Source: a bacterium (GTDB taxonomy: Bacteria; Orphanbacterota; Orphanbacteria; Orphanbacterales; Orphanbacteraceae). From it: a stretch of DNA of 13,526 bases. This document shows, piece by piece, positions 6,811 through 13,526 of this stretch (position 1 is its first letter; every line of letters begins with the position of its first letter). The DNA lies in contig JALGYY010000024.1 in the NCBI GenBank assembly GCA_025782575.1, positions 1-13,526 on the forward strand, given 5' to 3'. Below the pieces are notes generated by a model that worked only from the letters and a program-made list of their open reading frames with translations, ran no database searches and was not told the origin of the DNA. Both the position numbers and the translations under genes were made by a program.

Positions 6811-8991
6811 ATGACAACCAAGTCAACCATGGAAAAGGAAGACGACCGAGCACGCCACCGGGAGAGCAGGGGAGGTGCGGAATCGCTCCGGCCACTTCTC
6901 CGGCCCCGATCGATCGCTGTCATAGGAGCCTCGAACCGGGAGAATTCGCTCGGCGCGGCCATCCTGCGCAACCTGTTCGAACTGGGGTTTCACGGACCGA
7001 TCTACCCCGTACACCCGAAGGCCTCCTTCGTTCATTCGACAAAAGCGTATCCTTCACTCGAGGCGATTCCCGACGAAATCGATCTCGCCGTAATTGTAGT
7101 GCCCCGGCAATTTGTTGAAGGTGTCATGCAAGAATGCGCCTCCAAGAAAGTAAAAGGGGTGGTCGTCATCACGGCCGGCTACAAGGAGACGGGAACGGAA
7201 GGGGCCAAAGCGGAGCAACGGATCCTGGAGATCGCCCGGGGGGCGGGGATTCGCCTGATCGGACCGAATTGCATGGGAATTATCTCCACTGATCCTGAGA
7301 CGCGTATGGACGCCACGTTTTCACCCACCCCGCCGCCGGAGGGAACCGTGGCGATCGGTACTCAGAGCGGCGCACTTGGTGTGGTCATGCTCGAGTACGC
7401 CCGCGAGCTTAATCTCGGCGTAAGTGATTTCGTTTCCATGGGGAATAAGGCCGACGTCTCGAGCAACGATCTTCTGCAGTGGTGGGAAAATGATCCGCGA
7501 ACAAACGTGATCCTTCTCTACCTGGAGTCATTCGGAAACCCCAGAAAATTCGCAGCCCTGGCACGTCGGATCAATCATAAGAAGCCGATCATCGCGGTCA
7601 AGAGCGGCCGGAGTCGGAAGGGATTGCAGGCGGCGAGCAGCCACACCGGAAGCCTTGCCGGTGCGGACAAGGCAGTGGAAGCACTCCTTGTGCAGACCGG
7701 CGTCATTCGGGTCGACACGGTGGACGAACTGTTCGACACCGCCGCTTTCCTCGCCCACCAGCCCGTGCCGAAGGGACGGCGAGTCGGAATCGTTACGAAC
7801 GCCGGCGGGCCGGCGATCCTGGCCACAGATGCCTGCGAGGCGTGGGGACTCCAGATGCCCGACCTTGATGATTCTCTCAAAGCGCGCCTTGCCGAGTTCC
7901 TGCCGAAAGAGGCGAGCTTCAAGAATCCCGTGGACATGATTGCGTCTGCCGGGGCCGAGGAATTCGAAAAGGCGACTCGAGTCATGCTCGAGTCCGATCA
8001 GATCGACGCGCTGCTCGTTCTGGTTGTTCGACCGATCATCATGAACGCGAGCGAAATCGGAAGGGCTGTCGTGCGCGGCGCCGCCGGTTCGAACAAGCCC
8101 GTTCTCTCCTGCTTCATGGGCCGCCAGGGGATCCCGGAAGCACTCTCGTCCCTCAAGGAAGCACAAATCCCTTCCTATGCCTTCCCCGAGTCGGCCATAC
8201 GGGTCCTTTCACGAGTGGCTCGGTACGGTGAGTGGAAGGAAAGGCCCCACGGTTCGATCCCGGAGCTCCCCGACTTCGACCGGGACAAGATCAGCGCGGT
8301 GCTCGAGCATGCCCGGGCGCGGCTCGGTACGGAGGGGGGCTGGCTTTCCCCAGGCGAAGTAGATGAGCTGCTCACCCACTGCGGTATTGCCACGCCAGTT
8401 TCCCGCTTCGCGCGTGACGGGGTGGCGGCCAGGGAGATCGCAAGAACAATCGGCTTCCCGGTAGTTATGAAGGTGATCGCCGAGGGAGTAGAACATAAGA
8501 CTGATGTCGGCGGTGTGCACGTCGACATTCGAAATGAAGACGAAGTAGAGCAGGCATTCAAAACAATTCGGCAGTCGCTGATCGAGCACGACATCCCGCC
8601 GGACGTCATGAGCGGCGTCATGATTCAGCCGCTGATCAAGAATGGGACGGAGGCGATTGTAGGAGCATCCTGCGACCCGTCCTACGGACATCTGATCATG
8701 TTCGGGCTGGGTGGCGTGCATGTGGAATTGCTTCGCGATGTTGCGTTCCGTCTGGCGCCGATGACGGATATGGACGCGAAGGAGCTGGTTCGCGGCATTC
8801 GCGGCTATCCCCTTCTCGACGGCTTCCGCGGCGCCGATCTTGCGGACGTTCCCAAGCTCGAGGAGATCATCCTGCGTGTTTCCACATTGGTGAGCACGTT
8901 CCCGGAAATACAGGAAATGGACTTGAACCCGGTCAAGGTTCTCGCCCGTGGAAAGGGATGTGTAACCGTGGACGCTCGGGTCAGGGTTTAG
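6811..8991 (+). CDS. ADP-forming acyl-CoA (acetyl-CoA) synthetase, fused alpha-beta
   Basis: The 726-residue cytosolic enzyme interconverts acyl-CoA, ADP and phosphate with the free acid, ATP and CoA, usually conserving energy from acetyl- or other acyl-CoA. Domains in order: a CoA-binding Rossmann domain (about 27-155, SIAVIGASNRENSLG, IRLIGPNCMGI), succinyl-CoA-ligase-like domains (about 175-460) with the phosphohistidine H278 in AASSHTGSLAG, and an ATP-grasp domain (about 500-726, GFPVVMKVIAEGVEHKTDVG, IMFGLGGVHVELL, EMDLNPVKV). No acetyltransferase domain is fused to it, so it is not a Pat/YfiQ-type protein acetylase. Length is full for the fused family. AGAGG precedes ATG 6811. ATG 6829 is an alternative. 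Acyl specificity cannot be read from the sequence. It likely forms an operon with the rhodanese upstream and the DinB-like gene downstream. Confidence 0.93.
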   Translation: MTTKSTMEKEDDRARHRESRGGAESLRPLLRPRSIAVIGASNRENSLGAAILRNLFELGFHGPIYPVHPKASFVHSTKAYPSLEAIPDEIDLAVIVVPRQFVEGVMQECASKKVKGVVVITAGYKETGTEGAKAEQRILEIARGAGIRLIGPNCMGIISTDPETRMDATFSPTPPPEGTVAIGTQSGALGVVMLEYARELNLGVSDFVSMGNKADVSSNDLLQWWENDPRTNVILLYLESFGNPRKFAALARRINHKKPIIAVKSGRSRKGLQAASSHTGSLAGADKAVEALLVQTGVIRVDTVDELFDTAAFLAHQPVPKGRRVGIVTNAGGPAILATDACEAWGLQMPDLDDSLKARLAEFLPKEASFKNPVDMIASAGAEEFEKATRVMLESDQIDALLVLVVRPIIMNASEIGRAVVRGAAGSNKPVLSCFMGRQGIPEALSSLKEAQIPSYAFPESAIRVLSRVARYGEWKERPHGSIPELPDFDRDKISAVLEHARARLGTEGGWLSPGEVDELLTHCGIATPVSRFARDGVAAREIARTIGFPVVMKVIAEGVEHKTDVGGVHVDIRNEDEVEQAFKTIRQSLIEHDIPPDVMSGVMIQPLIKNGTEAIVGASCDPSYGHLIMFGLGGVHVELLRDVAFRLAPMTDMDAKELVRGIRGYPLLDGFRGADLADVPKLEEIILRVSTLVSTFPEIQEMDLNPVKVLARGKGCVTVDARVRV

Positions 8992-9012
8992 GACCGCCGG
9001 AAAGGAGATTCC

Positions 9013-9483
9013 ATGTCTGACAAAGTCCCACCACACAAATACAACGGCGCTCGGTCTCTCGTGATTCTTCACGAGTCCCATATGCGCCAGTTTCTTCATA
9101 CATGGAGAGAAGCCCGGTTGGCGGGAGTGACTCTTCCCGAAACGGATGACCCCGACTACGAGTCGATGGATACGCTCCTACGACATGTCCTGCGGGCGGC
9201 ACGCGGCTATATCGTGTGGATGTGTGAGATGCTCGAGCTCCCCGATCCAGGCGTCGATAAGACACCCCCCAGCAAAGGAATCTATGGAGCAACCGACCTC
9301 TATCTGGATCACCTGTTCGAGAAGTGGCGCTCCCCTCTCGCCGATGTGGATGAGGAGCGATTCGGGATCCCTGAGTATCCTTCTCATTGGAATGTGCGCT
9401 ATTGCATCGACGCCATGCTGGAACACGCGGTGATGCACCCGATTCGCCATCGTTTCCAGCTTCTGCACTTGATGGGTCGGTGA
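9013..9483 (+). CDS. DinB-like four-helix-bundle protein
   Basis: The 156-residue cytosolic protein is predicted mostly helical. The pattern fits the DinB/YfiT-like superfamily, whose members bind a divalent metal with three histidines. H58 lies in LLRHVLRAARGYIVWM, followed much later by H138 and H142 in MLEHAVMHPIRHRFQLLHLM. Known members include thiol transferases (bacillithiol or mycothiol dependent) and many proteins of unknown role, so no reaction can be assigned. AAGGAG lies about six bases before ATG 9013, and only 21 bases separate it from the acyl-CoA synthetase stop, so the two are probably co-transcribed. The inverted repeat with a T run at 9511-9543 may end the unit. Confidence 0.75.
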   Translation: MSDKVPPHKYNGARSLVILHESHMRQFLHTWREARLAGVTLPETDDPDYESMDTLLRHVLRAARGYIVWMCEMLELPDPGVDKTPPSKGIYGATDLYLDHLFEKWRSPLADVDEERFGIPEYPSHWNVRYCIDAMLEHAVMHPIRHRFQLLHLMGR

Positions 9484-9510
9484 CGTCCCCTGAACCGGCA
9501 ACCGCTACGA

Positions 9511-9543
9511 CTCAGCTTGTGATAGTCTGCTGAGAGAGTTTTT
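9511..9543 (+). terminator. Possible terminator after the DinB-like gene
   Basis: CTCAGC (9511-9516) pairs perfectly with GCTGAG (9529-9534) across a 12-base loop. AGAG and five T (9539-9543) follow. The stem is short and the loop is long, so it would be weak. It lies 28 bases after the stop at 9483. The palindrome could instead be an operator for the lipoprotein gene starting at 9569. Confidence 0.35.
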
Positions 9544-9568
9544 CGTTTCTCCGGTCCCCGGTGCGTCT

Positions 9569-10804
9569 ATGCTTATGAATCCACGGTCATGGTGTCATAT
9601 TGTGCGACCCGTCGCTGTTCTGGTGTTGCTTCTCTTTTCGTTCATCGGATGTGGCCGGTCTTCATCTGATCGAACGGAGGTTGGTGAGAGTTCCTCCAGC
9701 AAGCGCCGTTTTCCCGGTTTTGTAGACACTCTCCACTACGGCCCTGCTCTTGAACTTCCGCGGCTCGATGTCATACGGGATCCGGACTCCTATCGAGAAA
9801 TGGCTCTCGCGTATGCCGAAGCACTCGAGGGACCGGCCGGCGATGGCGACCCTCATGTCACGCTGCTGACCGATCTGCTCGAAGGACAATTCGGGCGGGG
9901 TCGGCTCCTCTTTGTCGGCATGATGCATAGTGGGAGCGTCGATCTGGAGTTCACCGATCTCAATCAAGGGGATCGGTTGACTGATTACTGGTACGCCGCA
10001 ATCCGATTCCTCGCCCGAGCGCGGCCGGATTACGTTTTGATCGACAGCGATCGGGAACGGTTGTCTCTTCCGGGCGACGAGTGCGAGACTCACCCCGAAT
10101 TCTGCGATGAATTCAATGCGGCTTTCCCATCGATTGCCGACCTCCCACCCGAGCGAACGGCAGCCCAAAGCGCAATTCTTGCCAGGTACGGCATCGGGCT
10201 GACATACCAGGCGCTCAATCCGAATGCCACGATCCAGTGGATCGCCGGAGCTGCCGGGACGCCGGACCCATCCGGCATGGAAGACGGGGAGGCGATTCAG
10301 CAGATGAATGAGAACTGGGAAGATTCCGATCGAGCGGCGATGGAGCGCCTGGTCGATCTCTTCCGTCAGGCGGAGTGGCGCACAGTGGCCTATCTCGCCG
10401 GTGCCGGCGCGAATCCGCACAGACTGATCGACGAATACTTCCCCGATCCCGACCACCGGCCCACTATCTACCAGTCCGTCTGGCCTTCACTCCTTGTGGA
10501 AAACCGGGTCGTTCCGACCCTGGCGATTCTCTCCCTCGGTGATCGCGATGAAGACAGGATCGATGAAGCTCGAAGCCGGGCTCTTGTTACTTTTCTGGAG
10601 CACGCCGATCGGATTGATCCCTTTGTGTTCCCGTTCATGACCAAAGAGGCTCAGATCAAGGCACTCGAATCCGGCGCCTTAGAAGTATCGCGTTACGAGA
10701 AGGAGAAGATCTGGAACACATTAGTCCGGGGATCGCGCGATGAGGAGGTAAGCTACGCGCTGATCAATACTCTTGGGGCCGAGCTGGGGATGGCCGGTAG
10801 GTAG
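9569..10804 (+). CDS. Lipoprotein of unknown function
   Basis: The 411-residue precursor has a lipoprotein signal: basic N-region, core VAVLVLLLFSFIGC, and lipobox cysteine C28, followed by a Ser-rich tether (GRSSSD, GESSSSKRR). The mature part of about 380 residues is acidic and soluble-looking. One stretch, GRLLFVGMMHSGSVD followed by ARPDYVLIDSDRERLSL, loosely recalls the start of TraB/TIKI or ChaN-like folds (strand, G-x-x-H, then P-x-x-V-L). The remaining family motifs are not recognisable, so I do not assign it. C-terminal regions are helix-rich (ALVTFLEHADRID, KEAQIKALESG). No good Shine-Dalgarno site precedes ATG 9569 or the in-frame ATG 9575. It ends 29 bases before the convergent outer-membrane protein gene. 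Membrane anchoring is fairly sure, and which membrane is not. Confidence 0.8.
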   Translation: MLMNPRSWCHIVRPVAVLVLLLFSFIGCGRSSSDRTEVGESSSSKRRFPGFVDTLHYGPALELPRLDVIRDPDSYREMALAYAEALEGPAGDGDPHVTLLTDLLEGQFGRGRLLFVGMMHSGSVDLEFTDLNQGDRLTDYWYAAIRFLARARPDYVLIDSDRERLSLPGDECETHPEFCDEFNAAFPSIADLPPERTAAQSAILARYGIGLTYQALNPNATIQWIAGAAGTPDPSGMEDGEAIQQMNENWEDSDRAAMERLVDLFRQAEWRTVAYLAGAGANPHRLIDEYFPDPDHRPTIYQSVWPSLLVENRVVPTLAILSLGDRDEDRIDEARSRALVTFLEHADRIDPFVFPFMTKEAQIKALESGALEVSRYEKEKIWNTLVRGSRDEEVSYALINTLGAELGMAGR

Positions 10805-10833
10805 CACCTGGGGAACCCTGGCTTCATGCGGGG

Positions 10834-12462
10834 CTAGAATCGGTAGCTTGCGGATGAATAGAGCGACCGGCTCGCCTCATCCTGTCCTTCGCTGGTCTCT
10901 CCCGAAAGATTAACGTACCAGTAAGAAGCCACACGGAAATCGAAATCGATCGCGGTCCATGCGAGGCGGTCATTGTCAGAGGAATCCCCGATCCTTTCTT
11001 CCCGGCGTATTCCGTAAGTCACATCAGTCGAGATCCGGTCACCCAGGTTCGCCCCCAGTGTCCAGGAGTGGAGCCAGCCGACCGATCGCGTGTTCCGATA
11101 CCGCGTGTTCCTCGTTCGAATCCTGAGCCCGGTGAAACGGGGGAACCCCCAGCTGGTCGACAGCGTCTGGGAATGCGTGCCAGGGGAGCTTCCGCCATCC
11201 CGCGCACGCACACGAAATGCAATCCGATTCCTCTTCCACAGCTTCTGCGTCACGCCGCCCCAGATACCTTGTCTGTAGGTATCATCAAATTCGGTCTCCG
11301 GTGTTTCGAGACTCCGGTAAAGACGGATCGAACGGCGATTGTCATAGCCGCCGTCAATTGAAAACTGAGGCGTAATCGCCACTCGAGCGAGAAGAAAAGT
11401 ATTGGTAGGCGTGAGCGCATGGTCTTCCATTTCGCGCCGCCATCCCCGGTTCCAGTCCGCCTGTTGGGAGAGCGTGGCCATCCACCGCCCCCTGTTGAGA
11501 CGGGTTTGGAGAAAGAGGTACTCCCTGTCTATGTCTCCGTGAAGGTAGGTGCCGATCGCGCCGACCGTCATTGAGTATCGATTGCCCGGCGGCGTCTTTC
11601 CTTTGTATTCAGCGAAAAGGCCGTACTCAAAGATTTCCCCGGAAAGCCCGTAGTGCTTACTATCGGGCTGCGTTCCGGCCAGGATCCCATAGCCGATCCC
11701 CTTGCCTGCCCTCCTCGCGAGGAGGCCGTCGAAAACGCTGACCGCCGCAAGAGAGGGGGAGACCTGGCGACCGACGGTGATTCGATACTGAGCTCTTCCG
11801 GGATTCCAACTGGTCGACAGCCGGTAAATTCGCGTCCTTCCCTCGGAGGGCGTTTCGCCATTGGTGCGCACACGATACGTTCGCCTTGACCGTAGATCGA
11901 TTTCCACCCCCCAGTCGCTGGTCCCGATCCTCTCACTCGACAGTTTCAGGTTGAGGGCCGGCTGCGTATAGTCCTCACCATCTCCCGTGCGATCATCGAC
12001 GGCGATAAACCGAATGCTTGCCCTTCCACGGATCCCATGTTGCGATAACCATCGCCGGTTTTTACCCCTGCGAGGCGATGACTTCTTCCGGCTCTCGGAT
12101 CGGTCGTCCAGAACGGTGGAGCCTGAACCTGACTGAATGGCATCCCGGGGGGGAGTGGTCAGGAGAGAAAGGCGGACCGTCAGCCCAGCCCGCAGGGGGA
12201 GTGACGAATTCTCGATGGCGCAGACTGAATGCCCGGATGCCAGGTCAGTTACCTGAAGGCGGGCGACGATTTTTTCATCTTGAATCACGTCGAAACGCGC
12301 CCCGATGAATGCCCCCTTATCCCGCCCCACGTCCACGTACGCACTGGTTCGAGTGGAATAGGTAATGGCGCCCACCAGCCGATCGGGGACGGCCGATTCG
12401 TCCGCCAGGGCGAAAATCGCCTGCAGAAGCAGAACCGAAATGATAGTGAGCTGCCGTCTCAT
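10834..12462 (-). CDS. Outer-membrane beta-barrel protein with N-terminal SH3-like domain, coupled to a multiheme cytochrome
   Basis: The 542-residue precursor has a signal peptide (MRRQLTIISVLLLQAIFALA, cut likely after A20). A small domain at about 27-98 follows (VGAITYSTRTSAYVDVGRDK, then G-x-x-x-G-x-x-F-x-V), resembling the SH3-like C-terminal domain of FlgT-type proteins. Next is a basic Ser/Arg linker (about 100-142). From about 143 to the end there are alternating, aromatic-rich amphipathic strands, for example RYSMTVGAIGTYL, RWMATLSQQADW and YSSASYRF. A C-terminal Phe preceded by alternating hydrophobics is the usual Bam recognition end. The start ATG 12462 shares its A with the cytochrome stop (TGATG), with GGAG upstream, so translation is coupled. 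An upstream in-frame start inside the cytochrome gene (to 12495) is rejected. I infer a porin-like partner for outer-membrane electron transfer, analogous in logic to MtrB or OmbB. No sequence relation to those is claimed. Confidence 0.82.
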   Translation of the reverse strand: MRRQLTIISVLLLQAIFALADESAVPDRLVGAITYSTRTSAYVDVGRDKGAFIGARFDVIQDEKIVARLQVTDLASGHSVCAIENSSLPLRAGLTVRLSLLTTPPRDAIQSGSGSTVLDDRSESRKKSSPRRGKNRRWLSQHGIRGRASIRFIAVDDRTGDGEDYTQPALNLKLSSERIGTSDWGVEIDLRSRRTYRVRTNGETPSEGRTRIYRLSTSWNPGRAQYRITVGRQVSPSLAAVSVFDGLLARRAGKGIGYGILAGTQPDSKHYGLSGEIFEYGLFAEYKGKTPPGNRYSMTVGAIGTYLHGDIDREYLFLQTRLNRGRWMATLSQQADWNRGWRREMEDHALTPTNTFLLARVAITPQFSIDGGYDNRRSIRLYRSLETPETEFDDTYRQGIWGGVTQKLWKRNRIAFRVRARDGGSSPGTHSQTLSTSWGFPRFTGLRIRTRNTRYRNTRSVGWLHSWTLGANLGDRISTDVTYGIRREERIGDSSDNDRLAWTAIDFDFRVASYWYVNLSGETSEGQDEASRSLYSSASYRF

Positions 12463-13526
12463 CAATCGTCTCCGGTGGGATGACAGAAGTAACATTCGGC
12501 GCTTACGTAGGAGTACCCCGACACTTCCTTGTGGTCATTATCGACCTTGGTCTTGTCGTCATGCTTGTGACAATCAATGCAGGAAAAGACCGAAAAGTCG
12601 GAGGGAACAACATGGCAGGAAGCGCAATCGTTGTCCCACTTGTCTTTGTGCTTGCCCGAATAGATCGGGAAATAGGCTCCATCATGATCGAACGTCGCCC
12701 CCTCCCACTGATTCGTGTTGTGGCAATCGAGACAGTCGATCGGGAAACCGGCAGAAGCATGATTCGGGTTCATCGTGTTGTCGTAGTCCGGTTGATGACA
12801 GGAGTAGCAGTCGCTTGATGTCCCCTGATATACGCCGTCTCCGTGGCAGGTGATACATGTGAGCCCCGAGTGCCCGCCGTTCAACGGGAAGAAATTGTGA
12901 TCGAAGGGCGCGCCCGGCCACCCGCCGATGTCATGACACTGGGCGCAGTCGGTCGGAAAGCCGGCGTTTACATGATCGGGATCGGTAGTCGACTGGAAGT
13001 CGGTCAGATGGCAGTCTTCGCAGAGCGTCGGCGTTCCCTGGAAGACGCCGTCTCCATGGCACTGGCTACACGCCAATCCGCCATGTCCCTGGGTCAGTGA
13101 AAAGATATTGTGATCGAAAGTGCCGTCACCCCAACTCCCGATGTCGTGACACTCGGCGCAGTCGGTCGGGAAGCCGGCGTCTACATGATCGGGGTCGGTA
13201 GTCGACTGGAAGTCGGTCAGGTGACAGTCTTCGCAGAGCGCCGGCGTTCCCTGGAAGACGCCGTCTCCGTGGCACTGGCTACACGCCAACCCGCCATGTC
13301 CCTGGGTCAGTGAAAAGATATTGTGATCGAAAGTGCCGTCACCCCACCCGCCGATGTCATGACACTCGGCGCAGTCGGTCGGAAAGCCGGCGTCTACATG
13401 ATCGGGGTCGGTAGTCGACTGGAAGTCGGTCAGGTGACAGTCTTCGCAGAGCGCCGGCGTTCCCTGGAAGACGCCGTCTCCATGGCACTGATTACACGAC
13501 AACCCGCCATGTCCCTGGGTCAGTGA
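12462..13526 (-). CDS. Multiheme c-type cytochrome with tandem triheme repeats, 5' end beyond the window
   Basis: The frame is open to the right edge, and the first visible codons already lie within a repeat, so the gene is 5'-truncated. The TTG at 13502 sits mid-repeat (GGLSCNQCH) and is not a start. The 354 visible residues hold 15 CXXCH heme sites: three in each of four repeat units and three in a distinct terminal module (CASCH, CIDCH, CYFCH). Units one to three are 71 residues and nearly identical. The fourth is diverged and 73 long. Each unit also has three spare histidines (in GHGG or GHSG, at D/N-x-H of the P-x-H segment, and in FDH), enough for bis-His ligation of all three hemes. 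The terminal module also has spare histidines and ends in CHPTGDD. Periplasmic or extracellular location is implied by c-type hemes, though the signal peptide is not visible. It is coupled by TGATG to the outer-membrane barrel gene. Confidence 0.93.
   Translation of the reverse strand, partial: SLTQGHGGLSCNQCHGDGVFQGTPALCEDCHLTDFQSTTDPDHVDAGFPTDCAECHDIGGWGDGTFDHNIFSLTQGHGGLACSQCHGDGVFQGTPALCEDCHLTDFQSTTDPDHVDAGFPTDCAECHDIGSWGDGTFDHNIFSLTQGHGGLACSQCHGDGVFQGTPTLCEDCHLTDFQSTTDPDHVNAGFPTDCAQCHDIGGWPGAPFDHNFFPLNGGHSGLTCITCHGDGVYQGTSSDCYSCHQPDYDNTMNPNHASAGFPIDCLDCHNTNQWEGATFDHDGAYFPIYSGKHKDKWDNDCASCHVVPSDFSVFSCIDCHKHDDKTKVDNDHKEVSGYSYVSAECYFCHPTGDD
12888..13526 (-). repeat. Three near-identical 213-bp tandem repeats encoding triheme modules
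   Basis: Units lie at 13314-13526, 13101-13313 and 12888-13100, each exactly 213 bp (71 codons). By eye the first two differ at about nine positions. The third is also close, with most differences at its C-terminal end (coding GGWPGAPFDHNFF). A fourth, much more diverged 219-bp unit follows at 12669-12887. The array continues past the right edge. The low divergence indicates recent duplication or ongoing homogenisation. Confidence 0.95.

Noticed and set aside
8209-9099. 296-residue minus-strand open frame opposite the acyl-CoA synthetase
   Set aside because: Antisense shadow of the ATP-grasp part of a well-supported gene, with no protein-like motifs.
13479-13502. TTG at 13502 as the start of the cytochrome gene
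   Set aside because: It falls inside a repeat unit that continues unbroken to the window edge. No signal peptide follows it.
12843-13526. Repeated plus-strand open frames reading ESAVTP, then MTLGAVGR and RLEVGQVTVFAERRRSLEDA
   Set aside because: They are antisense shadows of the 213-bp cytochrome repeats. They recur only because the coding strand repeats, and have no ribosome sites or family resemblance.
12888-13526. CRISPR array
   Set aside because: The repeats are 213 bp, contiguous, in frame and coding, with no unique spacers.

Overview
The window (about 13.5 kb, moderately high GC) comes from a Gram-negative bacterium. It encodes a predicted outer-membrane beta-barrel with a terminal Phe, a lipoprotein, a Sec-type periplasmic rhodanese and a very heme-rich c-type cytochrome. 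A broken secreted-protein gene at the left edge ends in a W-x-x-V-K-x-L-F-R tail. I associate such short tails with uncultured lineages around candidate Eisenbacteria and Krumholzibacteriota (FCB-like). That placement is an inference from recalled style, not a search result.

Layout. (1) 263-2689, minus strand: a MarR-type regulator with a cysteine-rich C-terminal tail, then hypA and hypB (nickel insertion, 4-bp overlap), a small Cys-rich protein, and a frameshifted secreted protein. These look like one transcription unit, reading right to left. (2) 2690-2944: a divergent intergenic region with a perfect GC-rich hairpin. (3) 2945-3898, plus strand: a radical SAM protein with a SPASM-like C-terminal cysteine region. 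(4) 4015-5319: type II citrate synthase, closed by a strong intrinsic terminator. (5) 5547-9483: YbaK-like deacylase, exported rhodanese, a fused ADP-forming acyl-CoA synthetase, and a DinB-like protein. (6) 9569-10804: a lipoprotein of unknown function. (7) 10834-13526, minus strand and running off the right edge: a multiheme cytochrome followed by an outer-membrane barrel, joined by a TGATG stop/start overlap.

How the genes fit together. The citrate synthase and ADP-forming synthetase are central carbon and energy genes: acetyl-CoA enters the TCA cycle, or acyl-CoA is converted to acid plus ATP. HypA/HypB imply a nickel enzyme, most likely [NiFe]-hydrogenase, encoded elsewhere. The most interesting part is the right end. 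At least 15 CXXCH heme sites sit in near-identical 71-residue tandem units, each with three CXXCH motifs and three spare histidines. The gene is translationally coupled to a barrel protein whose N-terminus resembles a small SH3-like (FlgT-C-like) domain. This resembles the logic of a porin-cytochrome conduit for electron transfer across the outer membrane, but I do not recognise it as a named system. The 5' end of the cytochrome gene lies outside the window, so its total heme number and its export signal are unknown.
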